A stretch of 64,000 bases of DNA. It comes from Terfezia claveryi. Lineage: Eukaryota; Ascomycota; Pezizomycetes; Pezizales; Pezizaceae. The notes under the pieces are model-generated. The model had not been told where the DNA came from. It saw only the letters and a program-made list of their open reading frames with translations, and made no database searches. The stretch spans positions 186,001 through 250,000 of the forward strand of contig WHUX01000054.1 in assembly GCA_015179025.1 (NCBI GenBank), given 5' to 3'. Each line of letters opens with the position of its first letter. Position 1 is the stretch's first letter. Shown one piece after another: positions 9,450-22,329 of the stretch. Position numbers and translations under genes: made by a program.

Positions 9450-12400
9450 ATCCCGGTTTGGAAAAACCTGATCAAGGGAACGATAACCCATCCACGGCAT
9501 TCACGAGACTACAATATCTTTACACATGATACTTCAGTAAGTATCTGGTATATGTTAAAAGAAACTAAACTATACAAAAAAGTGTAAAATCATAAACCAG
9601 GCCTAGTCGATCAGATCTCGTCCTCCTAGTTCTGGAACTCTGAGGCTGTGCCAGCCAGAAATTACGTCTTGCTATACCGGAAAGCCCAAAAATACGACCC
9701 CTGCCGTTCGGTTTATCTAAGGATCCGGTAAAGTAAATTTGCAACGTTCTCCCCAACCACAACATCTCCAAAGAAGGAACGCATACCGGAGAGAGTAGAG
9801 AGCCACAAGAGTGTTTTTATTTGCTGGCTAATATTTCGATATTAATTGGCGGTCGGAAAGGGGTACAGATATTGTACCTACCTATTGGTTCTGTCGGTTC
9901 CACCAACCTGCCAACCTGTCAGCCTACCTACCTACCTACCACTCCAGCTTCCTATCATCCATACCAAACAAGAAGCGCCATATTTTCTCTGCGGGCTAGA
10001 CCGCCAGGCTAGTTGGAAGATATGCAACTTCTGGATTTTTGGTCTTCCAAGTAGATTCCAACTTACATAGCTATACCGGTATTTGTATATGGCTTTTTTT
10101 TTTAAGATTTGTAAATCTCCAACCCGGTCCAGTCCTTCGACAGTCAGGTATAACGAAGATATTTGGGCGGAAAACTAAAATGTATTCTGAGGCCATCTGT
10201 TATAGAAAGGTTTCCGCTCCAAGCCAGCAAGGTGCAGTACCACCAGAAGTCCATGACTAAGCCGCTATATGCAGGTACATATGCAAATACAACTATATAT
10301 GCAGCCATGTGGTATGCATACCACAACAATGACCAGGAGCGCAGTCACAGGAACGACGAACCCTCGAGGAGCAAAGGTTTTTTCCAATAAACCAGCTACT
10401 GGTATGTATTATATGTATGTATAGCAGTGTATGAAAGAAAGCGTATGTATGTATGCAATGAAAAGAAAGCCCAAACCTAAAGAAAACAAATAATCCGCAG
10501 GGCGATAGATGTAGCAGCTTTTCCAACCGAGTACAAGGTAATCATTTAACCCCAAAGTCCCAACTAACATGCAGTCAAGGGTTACAAACTCCAACAAGGG
10601 TAACGCAGATGTAGAACGGGAGATATGTTCCGTGAAAAGCCCTCTGATGTTTCATCCACCTTTCACCTTCACCTTGCTGCACGAAAGGGAAGTCGAATAG
10701 AGGAAGAAAAGGGAAGCCAGAATAAGATCTGTGAAATGTCGATCAAAGCCATTCACATCCCTTGGTAGGTAAAGCTCGACATCTGCGACCTAGAAGCAAG
10801 GAAAGGTAAAGACAAAACAATGATAAAGGAAAGTACTCCGATAAAAATGAGTGATCATTAAAGCCCTATGCGAATTAAAGAAAAATAAAAGAAATGATAG
10901 AAATAGTTCCCAAATCCGCTTCCACGCTCTCAAGTCGGTCGCTTTTTTCCGCAGGGGGGAATTGAGTGTTTCCATTCACCGGTGCTTGATTGAAGTTTTG
11001 GAGTGTCTTCGAGTTGAGACGCTTGATGAGCGAGGTGCAGGAGAGTAGATACTGTCTCCTTTCTCTTACGTCATTACAAAAAGGAATCGAGAAAATGAGA
11101 GATCGTCGACAGGTTCCGCTTACGCCCTTTGTAATGGGCTTGAAGGACAAAAAAAAATGCTGAATTGTGGATGCTGAAGTAGAATCGAGGTAACGAGAGT
11201 GAATATGGACTTATTTTGACCGAGGAGGAACAGAAGGAGAATCGAATATCTCCTGTTGTGATTATTGTGGGGCTTCAAGGTAAGAGGATTTTGAGGAGAA
11301 GAGGAAGTGGTAAGCGAAGGGAAAAGCGAGGAAGAGGTCTACATGATAGTACATGCGTACCATACTTGACCTATGCGTACGCATGATGACAACCGTTAGC
11401 AATAGAACTGAAGGTAATTGGGAACCCAATATGGCTTACCTCTTCTCTCGTCCTTCACTTCAGGAACCTCAGTAGGTGCGGCGGTGGTGGTAGCGAGGAC
11501 TGGCTGCATGTTGGAAGCTATAGAGGTAGACTGGCTGCACTAGCTGGTGGTAGATTTTGACGAGCTTAGAAGGTGGAGAGGTTCGTGGAGAGGTTTGTGG
11601 AGATGTTCGCTGTTTCCAAAGGAAGAGGAGAAGAAGAAGTGGAGTGAGGAGCGAGACTCTTATACTCTTGACAGGCCGTCCCACCCTCCTTCTAATCTAG
11701 CCTCTAGCTAAGTGGGGATCTGAAGACCCGAGACTAGAAAAAATTCGTCCGTGGGTTACCTAGTCTCGGGTGGGTCGTCCATGGCGTGTGCGTACCGGTG
11801 CCCACCAGACTATGCGTACCAAGGTGTTATACTTGGCACGATCCTGGCCACAAGAAGATTGCAGTATCAAAGGAGCACCTGTGCTAAAAGAATACGAGCC
11901 CATTTGTCAATTCATCCTTCAGCTGGAGTTGGATGGCGAGGCTAACTACTCCCATTCTTTTCCGTTGTTGCGACTGGACAATGACTTACAGTCAAGGATA
12001 GTTAGTACGAGGATCTCCTCTAACCCTCCATCCACTAGTAGCATAGGACCCACAAATGAACAAGAGAGACTGGTATTATAAAGAAATAAAGCGTGCTTAG
12101 TCTCAAGCTTCAGGCGCCAAAGGTATAGTCTCAAGGGTATCGAATTTGGGGAACAGACAGAGAGGAAACCAGTTCTCCGGTCAACGAAATGATCATTACC
12201 TATTTCTCTCCCCTCCCACTTTGCAATTGCAAGCCATAGTCTCGATCAGCCAGTCGACTTGGATAGCCAGGAATGTCCAGACCCTTGTGTGCACTGTGCA
12301 AGCTGCCCACCCATTGGAATGCACAAGGCAAAGGAACGTAGATTGCTTTGAAATCATGCCCATGAGGCACCAGCAAGTTGGGCCGGATCTATTTCAAGCT

Positions 12401-13888
12401 GCCTCGTTAACCCAGCTGCTTCAGATCAATTTCAGTTCGTCCATAGCCTGGTTGGCACAACCTCTCGTAGAGAGGTTTGTTCAGGGAGAGAAGTCGATCA
12501 CTCTTGGAGTAGGTAGTCTTCGTCCCTCATGTCTCATTTGCCATGGGCCCAGCATCATTTCATCCTTCATCTTGTTCCTTCAAACTAGCATTGTGAAAGG
12601 GCCACTCCGACGGCAAAAGTTTAGAGATATATGCATAGCCTGATTGTAACCGGCAATCTACCAGTATAGTAGATGACCCAAGGTACGTTTCGAGAATGGA
12701 AGAAGGTCAGAGGCAGTCCCAAGTCTCCACTGGCTCTCCACTGGAAGTCCATATGAGCGAGACTGGCTAAGAGCGAGAGAGGACGTTAAAATGTTATATC
12801 CTTCGTCTAGACCAAAGGCGTACAAGTGCCCAAGTGGCTTTCCGAACAATATTAAGGATGGAACAGCTGGAATAGCTAAAGACACAAAACTATACTCTAA
12901 TTGGTTTTAGTGCGACGTTTAGGGAAGTGGCGCTTTGACTGTGGAGGTGGCGCTTAGTATTGTTCCTGACGCCATGGCGAGTGATATATTACGATTTTTG
13001 TGGAGATGAATATTAAACCTCACATTTATCTGTTCAAGTGTAGGAGTTGAAAGAAATTCGGAAATGTTGTTGTACTTATTAGACTTCTGGGTACATCCAG
13101 CCATTGCACATCCGCCCTCAACCTGCAATTAGACTACCTCGCCCCAGGTTGCCCGAATTCTTGACCGACACACCCAGGGCAGTACTATCGATATCCTGGC
13201 TTAGGCCATCACAGTTTTCACTATTGCCACAGCGGGGACTTCCTCTGTGCCCCGCAAATGGCACAGAATAGCACGGAGCCCCGGCCCTAATTTCGATCAG
13301 GAACGTCTACCTCCACTTCCATGCACAAGGAAATCATAATTTTGCATCTCACTGGTATCAGCACACATCAGACCTCTATGGATATCGAATTCGAAGCCTA
13401 TGAACACCCCGGTTTCAGAGACTAGAAGCCCGTGTATTCTGCCTACAGGAGAGGAAACCGAACAAGACTACTGGCCACATCCAGACTCCCGCTGCACCAA
13501 ATTTCTATATCTACTACAGTTTGAAGAGAATTCTTAGGTGCTGTGCTGGGTAGTTGTAGTCAACGGTACAGGAAGGGGGCTTTGAGGGGGAGAAGCTAAT
13601 GGTTCAGCTAAAGTTCGAGCCTGGGTTTAGGTAGGCTGTGCGACGCGTACACAGTGTGCTACGCACTTCTTACAACGTGTAGAATCGCGAGATTTCGACC
13701 CTATACCACATACGCCTTTTACAGCACGCACAAAATCCACCGTATCTTACATCTGCGCACTGTTTGGAGTAAACTGGGAGTGGGAACACTCAACACGGGT
13801 ACTGTTCAGGTGACAACGATAGTTAAACTCTAGGATACTGTCTTATACAACAGCGGATCAGTTGAAAAGGATACTATGAAGATCAACT
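9450..13888. other. No gene recognised; AT-moderate intergenic DNA
   Basis: I see only short open frames with no recognisable motif. The longest is 12146-12643 on the plus strand, with low-complexity-free but featureless sequence. There are no convincing intron-joined frames, tRNA or rRNA. A few short repeats of ACCTACCT (about 9930) are present. It could hold a lineage-specific or non-coding gene that cannot be seen here. Confidence 0.4.
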
Positions 13889-13935
13889 TTTTAATTTTTT
13901 TTTAAAAACTCATTACTCCTATGCGATCCCAGGAA
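13889..13935 (-). repeat. Very short LINE 3'-end fragment
   Basis: T-rich run followed by the complement of the LINE terminal sequence (ACTCATTACTCCTATGCGATCCC). It matches the last 25 or so bases of the LINE family seen at 28-33 kb, with the poly(A) tail at the low-coordinate side. An extreme 5' truncation. Confidence 0.6.
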
Positions 13936-14841
13936 ACAACTATGGAAACGCTTGACGTACGATTTCTGCTAATGTTTTATCCCCGGTGCCGAGTAAACTA
14001 GATAGAGTCACGAAACTGTTCCGGTAGATGACTCGGTTCTTACTTCTTGATTTTGCAAAAAGACTATTATTGTATAGTTCAGAAATTAACCCACAAAGCA
14101 TACCACTTTGAAGTTCATTCTTCACCTCTTCCAGTCTTATAGCATCGGCCCACTGGCAATCAGGTGGTTGGTGGATTCTCAGGATAGCTAACCGCCTCAC
14201 TTTGTCTGTCATCTCAGGAACTGAGTTTTCGAGAAAGGTACGTAGTCACACCGTCGGTAAGAGCTGGATCTTCCTACATGTGTCTTCTGCTGATAACATC
14301 TATGGAGTTCAGTTGACCTAGAAGCCGATAGATTGTGCATGTATTGTTAGCCATTGTTTAAGAAGCAGGGGTTGGATAACCGAATTATAGCATTTACCGT
14401 ATACATGATTCGCCTATGTTTCAGCAGCTCAAGAGGCAGCAATTCTCGGAGGCATTATTGTAGTCTCACACATTGAAAATCTCTCAATCATCGCCTATTA
14501 CACAATTTGCTGGAGAGACAGGCGGTTTTCATTCTGAGATAATACAGTAGTATATACCTACATACTGGTCTCGCCTTAGGCTAGCTGGTATTCCCAAGAG
14601 CTTATTTTTGGTGTGAAAATCTTTAGACCTACCAATGAAGGAGATGCATAAATAAGTAACAAATCTATCTCTCGTCCGAATGCAGGTGGCGGCGTTCTCT
14701 TGGACCCGATATATGCAGAAGCCTCACATGACGTTCGGTCGATAGCCTGAGATGATGCATGCGTTCTACCTAGTTTTTATTGCGCAACGTGGCTCATGTG
14801 GGGTATTCCAGGTCTGCAGACATCCGAGCCCATACGGTATA

Positions 14842-15563
14842 CAGTCAAACCTTGCTAAACCGGAACGCCTTTAACCGGAAAACTTGCTATTACGGACGGG
14901 CTTTGGCGATTTTCGAACAACAGTGCAAAATTGTATTGGCTATACCGGACAAATAGTAAACCGGACCGGACGAGGAATCTCGAGAATAAAAAAATATATA
15001 CATAGAAAATTAATTAGCAGAACCAGACGGGGTATTTGAGGAAAAGGAAGTTGGAACCCAGAAGTCTTAAGTGATGATGCTTCTGCTGATAACTACTTAG
15101 CAAGTGTAGGGGGGTAGGTGGATCGGATAGAGCTGCTGTAGCAGTATCGGTAGAAGATAAATCAGTATGGCGGTGAAGTGAGCTTCTGAAGATTTTCCTC
15201 AATAATGACTGAGAGCGAAACAACTACAGGGTCCTTATTGTGGACTACAAGGTCATCATCAAATTCCAACCACATATTGTATATGTACAGTAGCTTTATC
15301 CACACCCTGATCAAGCACTGATGATACATGATCCTGCAGCTCATCCGTTGCTGAGTCCAATGTCAGAACGTTACAGACCTTACTTATTAACTATAGAATT
15401 ATGTCTGTACCTTCCAATATAATAAATATGCTTCTTTCTTTTGATCTGCTCGTGTTGCGGAGTGATGAGATGCCCCGCCCGTCATATTTTGTTATACCGG
15501 ACGCTAGTCCAAACCGGACGGGATCCTGGGGATTTACGCAGTCCGGTTCAGCAAGGTTGACTG
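14842..15563. mobile_element. Non-autonomous pogo/Fot-like DNA element, copy A
   Basis: 722 bp flanked by TA on both sides (14840-14841 and 15564-15565). The inverted ends begin CAGTCAAACCTTGCTAAACC and end GGTTCAGCAAGGTTGACTG (one T missing against copy B). ACCGGA-type motifs recur inside both ends. It carries no full transposase, only a short open frame of unclear origin. Copy B at 26752-27476 is nearly identical along its whole length, so both were mobilised as one deleted form, presumably by a transposase encoded elsewhere. Confidence 0.88.
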
Positions 15564-16319
15564 TATTTCAGCTTTAAGGAGACAAACCAAGAAAACATTG
15601 GACCGTCAGGTACCAACAAATCAGTACCCAGGAAACATTTAGCCTTGTGTCGCGGACCAGGGTTGGTCAATCCCTGAACTCACCAGGCTCGCCAAAGCTG
15701 GTGAGGGTAAACTACATTTGACCAGTGAATTTGGGTCCATAAGCCACCAAACTGAAATTGAAACCGAGCTCCGGGGGTTGCTAGGGACATCGAAGCGATG
15801 CAGTTGATAGGTACTCGTGGCTTACACTGGTCCTGTTTAGGCGAATAGAGTAATACTGAGTACTGCTAGGGCAATCTTAGTGACAGCTATCGATCAGGGG
15901 AAGCTTCCTTCTTCAAAATATGTACGGATACGTCCGCCAAATATCGATGCCGTCGATCTGTACCCTGCAATGGAGAGAGCTAAACCATATTCACCAGCGT
16001 ATCCCGCAGTCGTAGGATGGGATGTACAAGGCAGGGGCGTGTCCGGCGGAGTGGGAAGGATGCTGATGAACGGAATGTGTTATATATCCATTCCCCTTCT
16101 ATCTCCCTTATTTCTACAGCCATCACCCTCCACTTTCTCCAGTGCACTTCAACTCGGACGTCAATCACTTCTGTGGTAAATCCAATACATTCCTTTGGGC
16201 ATCGACAATACACTCGTTTTTATTTCCCATCTCACTAGCTCCGGGTTTGTCAATACGCAGCAGACTGACCCTTCGGTCGTTCGTTCATTTGATATAGTTA
16301 ACTACCTGTGGCAGCTAAA

Positions 16320-18897
16320 ATGCGTTTTTCCTTTACGAAATCATTGGTGGTGTTGGGAGTGCTCTCCAGCGTCGATGCGAGACCATGGCCTGGATTCCCA
16401 TGGGCTAGGTCTGTGACAGGAGATGAATCTGCGTCTGCCGGGGGTCAGGGGGGAATGCAAGCCAGAGGGATGAGGGAAGTTAAGATACGAAGGTAGAAAT
16501 CCCCGTTACTACTGTAAAACACCCAAATCTACAGTGCAGATGTATGCATCCACACCCTTTTCGCTTTATCACTAGCTTGCATACAGGGCTGCATCAACTA
16601 ATCGTATGCTTCTAGACCAGCCCCACCGAAGATTACTCCCGACCCTGACAAGCTCGGGGTCACGAATCCCCAACTTGTCCGCTACGGTAGGGTAACAATT
16701 GACCCTTTCCCAACTGGCGATCCGTATAAGATTGGAGAACCGTCCTCCGCTGCTCCGGCAGACCAGACCGCATATGAATCACCATCGACAGTGATCAACG
16801 CCCCTCTTGCCAAACGCACGGAATCCCCAGAGGCGAGGAGGGCCAAGATGAAGCGTCAGTTCGGTGGCGAGGTCTTCTCCGACCTCTTCAGCACTCCAAT
16901 TTCCACAGCCTCTCTGCCGGCGATTTTTAGTAGGAGGTCCGACCACCCTGTCCTACGTTTGTCGATCCCGGAGAAGGATATGCCCTTCCAGACCAATAAA
17001 TTTTACTCCAACATGTATCTTTCGAGCCAAGATCGCCCAGTATTCACCTATCCTTACTCGGTTTGGTATTCAAAGGGGAATGTACTCTTTTCCAACGGTA
17101 CTCGGGAGCCATTCGGTCTCTCGATGTCCCATGTTGACCAGAATCAGCGCGAATTTGGGCCTACGGGATCACTGGGAAGTGGCTCAACTGGGGCTATTGA
17201 GTATTACCTCAACCCCATCTGGATTCGATCCATGAATCTGGGTGCCATCGAATTTGATTCTGCAAATACGTCCCGGACTAAGGAATTGACATCGTTGGGA
17301 CCAATGAGTGTGGTGTAAACTTCTATGTCAACAAGACTCTTGACGCTACGAAGAAGATGCGCACACCACTTTGTCTTGGTATGGGATTCATAAGTGCTGA
17401 ATACTCTGGACTTACTCCTCAGATTGAGAGCAGTGTATTTTTTAGAAGCGTTTCCCTGATTCTCAGTACAAACCTTTATGTTGTCAAAATAAGGTTACTC
17501 TGGAGGATGGAAAGTTTTGGATCATCTATGCACACGCTGACCCTAATGTAGTTCAGTTGCCATTCATCCTGACAGTGATTAACAATGGCAAATTGAGAGC
17601 TGTCGGCCCATTCTCTGGTATCGTGCAGATTGCAAAGATTGGTACTGCTGAGAATGTAGACGTCGAGGCGGTGTTGGATGCCACTACTGGGGGAGTGTGT
17701 ACCGGGGCAGCGGTTGCCGTACAAACAAATGGTGGGTCTGTAGCAAGTTATCAGATCAGCTACACCAGGTACAAGGGCACTGGGCCACTCCTGATGTTTG
17801 CCCTGCCCCACCACTACAACTCCTTCACCGACTCTACCAAGGCCGCACGACGCAACGTCTACCAGCTCACCTCCCTCAGTAAGGGAATGATGATTGCTGT
17901 GGCTGCCGATGGATGGCGCATGAGAGAGGATGGTATACCCACGAAGATTGGTTGGATGCCCGTGAAGCCTGTCTCTTTTCACTACCGCGAAGAACAAGAA
18001 CAAGCTTGTCTATGAGTATGGATGGCGTGGTCTTGTCACCGATGCAGTCTACAAAACTAGTAACCCAGTTGCAAACTTTGGTAGTAGATACTACAACGAC
18101 CACCACTTCTATTACAGTTATTTCATCCATGCTGCCGCCGTCATTGCCTTCCTCGACGCCCCTACACAAGGGTTCGGTACCGGAAAATGACTCACCGCGA
18201 ACAAGGACTGGGTCAATACTCTTGTCCGTGATATTGCCAATCCCAGTGCCTGTGATCCATACTTCCCTGTCACTCGCTGCTTTGATTACTGGCATGGACA
18301 CTCCTGGGCAAAAGGTCTCTTTGAATCTCTCGATGGAAAAGATAAGGAATCTTCCTCCGAAGATGCCAACTTTGCTTACGCCTTGAAGATGTGGGGATAT
18401 GCATCCGCTCAACCTCTGGTGGAGGCTCGCGGAAATCTTATGCTCGCCATCCTCCGCCGTGCGATCAATACTTATATGCTCATCTCGCCACCACCTCTCC
18501 CAACCCGACAAATCCCAACCCATGGGGGATTCACCCCACCCAGTTCAATCCCAACCGTGTCTCTAGTATTCTCTTCGAGAATAAGGTTCACCATACCACT
18601 TACTTCGGAGTTGAGCCAAAGCATATTCAAGGAATCCACATGCTCCCATTGTCTCCCATTAGTCCGTACATTCGCAGCCCAGCATTTGCCCAGGACGAAT
18701 GGACAGCCTTTTTCTCAGGAAAGACGGGTAGCATTACCGATGGGTGGAAGGGAGTGTTGTACCAGAATGTGGCGTTATGGGCGCCACGAGATTCGTGGAA
18801 GTTCTTTGCGCAGAGTGGGTTCAGTTCGGATTGGTTAGACGGTGGGGCGAGTAGGACTTGGGCTCTGGCGTTTGCAGGGATGTTGGGTGGAGCGTAA
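16320..18897 (+). pseudogene. GH81 endo-1,3-beta-glucanase, decayed
   Basis: Start ATG 16320 gives a signal peptide (MRFSFTKSLVVLGVLSSVDA). An intron at 16493-16615 joins in frame to the mature protein. Family GH81 is recognised by PFQTNKFYSNMYL, LTPQIESSVFFRSV, YYNDHHFYYSYFIHAAAVIA, GHSWAKGLFES and the catalytic-region motif KESSSEDANFAY, followed by EARGNLMLAIL and HTTYFG...IQGIHM. Reading requires frame changes near 17286, 17453, 17978 and 18487, and a TGA at 18188-18190 replaces a Trp. Catalytic Asp and Glu positions survive. The enzyme hydrolyses cell-wall beta-1,3-glucan. Several lesions favour a pseudogene; single-base consensus errors could explain the frame breaks but not easily the TGA. 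Confidence 0.88.
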
Positions 18898-19314
18898 GAG
18901 TCTTTATTTTTATTTGTTGTTTGAGATTATTCTTCTGGATATGGAGGAGATATTGGTAAAGCACTTTGCTTAACGAGTCAACATATAGATTATTTCTATG
19001 TTTAACTTAAATTAGCAATGAATACCTTTTCTACATTTATACTTAGTCTAGTGTAGTCAATGATTCATTTCCTGTTCCGGTAATTTACCTTGGGACCTTG
19101 GGGTACGAAACTAAGTTCTCAGATATTTTGTGGGAAAGTTTCAGTCCATCAAGATTGAAAAGACATGAAAATTAAGCGGGAGGCCTGAGGAATAAAATCC
19201 CTGCTTTTTTTTTGCGGGTGGAGGCGTAACTGAACTCCCTCCGACACTCAAAGAAACCTATATCTTGTTGACCTCACTGTGAGCGTACAATATACTATCA
19301 CCCTCCACAGGAGG
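18898..19314. other. Intergenic, nothing recognised
   Basis: A+T-rich sequence downstream of the glucanase with a T8 run at 19205. No open frame or repeat that I can assign. Confidence 0.4.
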
Positions 19315-19418
19315 GTTTTGACCTAGCGGTTACAAACAACTCTCCAACAGATTAAGGCCCGGTGCGCATGGAGCACAAGGTCGATTCCCTGAGAGGTAGG
19401 AGTAATGAGTATTTTTTT
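19315..19418 (+). mobile_element. tRNA-like SINE candidate with LINE-type 3' tail
   Basis: An A-box-like segment (TGACCTAGCGG, 19319-19329) and a B-box-like segment (GGTCGATTCCC, 19379-19389, one T short of consensus) lie about 60 bp apart. They are followed at 19397-19414 by TAGGAGTAATGAGTATTT and a T run. This 18-mer is the terminal sequence of the LINE copies at 28-33 kb, just before their poly(A). A tRNA-like head joined to a partner LINE's tail is the usual SINE plan. A single copy is seen, so the 5' edge is uncertain. Confidence 0.5.
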
Positions 19419-19786
19419 AATCCTCTAACGCGACATATCTCTCTAATCTCCAATCCGACGTACCCCTCCAATTTTGTTTGAACTGCTACCAGATTCAAGC
19501 CCATACAAATTGGGCAATGGGCTGCCTTGAGAATAACATTCGTTTCTAGCCCTGCTCGATGGCTCTGAGAGATATTTAGATGAAGTAAGTTCTATATAAC
19601 CTGTGATTTACTGAGCAATCGCTGTAATAATCTCTGTAGCTATTTTTTTACAATTTGTGGGGAAAGGTCACGCGAAAATTTGCTGACTGTTATACGCTGG
19701 ACTGACATAATCATGAAAATAAAGTAACGTTAATCACATTTACAACATGCATGGGCATTTGATGCATAAGATCCTCTTGCCTGGAT

Positions 19787-19980
19787 ATTTTTCTTTTTTT
19801 AAAAAAATCCCCCATTACTTCATTCTAAGGGGACCATGATGAGTTACCTAGAAACATGTGAGGATATAGGGGCAAGGAAAGTTAATCTGCCAGGTCCGGC
19901 GCTAAATACATGAATACGCCTGATGACCCCGGAGAGCCTGACTGGATTTCGAAATGAAACCAAAATAAGAGGAGCTACAT
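19787..19980 (-). mobile_element. LINE 3'-end copy, diverged
   Basis: T-rich run (poly(A) of a minus-strand element), then diverged complements of the LINE terminus: CATTACT, AGGGGACCATGATGAG, then AAGTTAATCTGCCAGGTCCGGCGCTAAATAC. Same order as the better copies at 29.6 and 30.0 kb. 5'-truncated, no coding left. Confidence 0.75.
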
Positions 19981-20273
19981 ATAACAAAAAAAAAAACCCA
20001 AAACCAAGAGAGGCTATAGCAACAGTGAATCGATAGCTAGTGGAAGCTGTGAAGATAGGGGACTAGTGAGAAAGAACTCTTGAAAAAGAAACGTAAGAAG
20101 TATAGTGTACACCAAAAGGCACGGACGCCATACCTACAATAGTTGGCATGGGGTTGGACCCAACTTAAGAAAATTCACAGAGTGCAGAGATTTATACTTC
20201 GATCTCTACATCTACAATGGATACATCTATCAGTTCAATTGCTATCGATCCTAGCCTACTAGAACAACACACA

Positions 20274-20797
20274 CTACAGTTTTTGGCCTAGCTATGATCC
20301 ATGGCGGTGCTATGATCCATGTCAACACCCCTGCCATGACACATATCCCGAGATACTACGCTGGCTAGACTTCCTCTACAGACCGGATAAATTGTTTCCT
20401 GACACTCTTGAATATGCTCTATAATATGCGCGTACTAGCTAGTTGAGTAACTCATGTGAAGCCATCATATGCACCAATCCACCTCGAAAAGGCTGTAATT
20501 GCCCCCCCCTTCTCAGTATGACCTGTCCACCGCAGATATCATGAACTAACAACCCTACATAGTGCCAGCACCTTAACTTAGCATATATATTTATGTTAGG
20601 ATACAATATATAGGCATAGAGCTATATAGGACGTTACTATTGTTCGGTACCGATCATACATAATTCAGCCATTTTGAGCTTTTGGACCATAACAGCCAGT
20701 TGTTCAGTATTTTGATCCTCCTCGGCCTTTTCTATCTTCTGCAGCCTCTTTACCTATCTACCTTACATGATTCCTATATCCTCTATGCCCTGCACAC
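20274..20797. repeat. Left arm of a large inverted repeat
   Basis: About 524 bp that reappears reverse-complemented at 21570-22091 with scattered substitutions. It begins CTACAGTTTTTGGCCTAGC. It contains G/C runs (CCCCCCCC near 20505) and the sequence TGTTCGGTACCGATCA. The reverse sense shows a stretch ending ...VQKLKMAELCMIGTEQ and a stop, so the arm may derive from a coding element. Confidence 0.85.
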
Positions 20798-21569
20798 TAT
20801 ATTCTATACACCAGGCCTGCTCAATGATATTTTTGCCCTATATTTTTCCTCATGTACATATATAAATGTGCATAAGGTTTCTTAAAGATTTATTAACATT
20901 GTCAATACCTATTTATATCCTCAGCTCCAGTATATACTGAAGGGGGGGGTTGTTTGATGCTGAGGTAGGGTATTGGAAGTCTACAGCCTATACCTCCGGA
21001 TCCACTCTATTGCACTTTGTAGCTTTTATTGCCATCTAGAGGCCTCTTTCTATTTTATTGCAATCAGAAGGTCTCTATATATAGTATAGTATAGTATTAC
21101 AATAACCTCATCTGCCTTATATAGCAGTTTGTACGAGATCCTAATCACGGCTCGTGACTACCTAGCTGGCCTAGCCAAATGGTGCACCGTCTATATATAT
21201 GGATTTTCATGCGTATACGGCTCCTGGAAGGCCTTCAGGGGCACGAGACTAATTCGGGGCTGTCCAGTACATGCCCCTATGGTCTGGCTCATTTCTTATA
21301 TATAGCTACTGAGCTTAGGTCATACTAAACTGCCACAATATCTTATTTCTGCTACAGGATATAGAGCTCAATCTATTATTTGCATACTCTATCTCATATC
21401 TCTAGTGATTTAAATATCTACGGACCGTTTTAGGTGAAGTGACCTTTATTGACCTCATATCTGCCATTGGCTTGTTGAGCGATGCATACTATTCTTGTAG
21501 CCAGGTTGCTCAGTTGTCTGATCAATAGTGAATAGACCCAAGTTATTGGATCTACAGGATAATAAGATG
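20798..21569. other. Spacer between the inverted arms
   Basis: About 770 bp, A+T-rich, with TATAGTATAG microsatellite near 21085. No domain recognised. Probably internal sequence of a composite or fold-back element. Confidence 0.4.
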
Positions 21570-22091
21570 CACATGGTATAGAGGATATAGGAGCTGTATA
21601 AGGTAGATAGGTAAAGAGGCTGCAGAAGATATAAAAGGCCGAGGAGGATCAAAATACTGAACAACTGGCTGTTATAGTCCAAAAGCTCAAAATGGCTGAA
21701 TTATGCATGATCGGTACCGAACAATAGTAACGTTCTATATAGCTCTATGCCTATATATTGTATCCTAACATAAATATATATGCTAAGTTAAGGTGCTGGC
21801 ACTATGTAGGGTTGTTAGTTCATGATATCTGTGGGTGGACGGGTCGTACTGAGAGGGGGGGGGCAATTACAGCCTTTTCGAGGTGGATTGGTGCATATGA
21901 TGGCTTCACATGAGTTACTCAACTAGCTAGTACGCGCATATTGTAGAGCATATTCAAGAGTGTCAGGAAACAATTTATCCGGTCTGTAGAGGAAGTCTGG
22001 CCAGCGTAGTATCTCGGGATATGTGTCATGGCAGGGGTGTTGACATGGATCACAGCACCGCCATGGATCATAGCTAGGCCAAAAACTGTAG
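21570..22091. repeat. Right arm of the large inverted repeat
   Basis: Reverse complement of 20274-20797, ending GGCCAAAAACTGTAG. Mismatches include CCATGTGCATC against CCCTGCACACT at the inner edge and GGGGGGGGG against CCCCCCCC length differences. The high but imperfect match suggests an old duplication or an element with long inverted ends. Confidence 0.85.
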
Positions 22092-22329
22092 CCCCCAAAA
22101 CACTCTGCCATCGAGAGGTTGATGCAACAAATAGTGAGCGCTTCCAATTGTTTTCGCATGCACAAGAACATCCAAAGGCAACACAGTAGGAGTTGGCACA
22201 GTGGTTTAATGTTAAGTTCAAGAAACAAATTAATCAATCACTGTATCTCGTATGCTTTATTTATCCAGAAGTATAAAGTGTAGTGCTAATATGAGCTTAG
22301 GGATTTAAAAAGATTTCGGAGCCACCACT

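Noticed and set aside
12146..12643. 165-codon open frame
   Set aside because: No domain, no promoter-like leader and no related sequence in the window; length alone is within chance.
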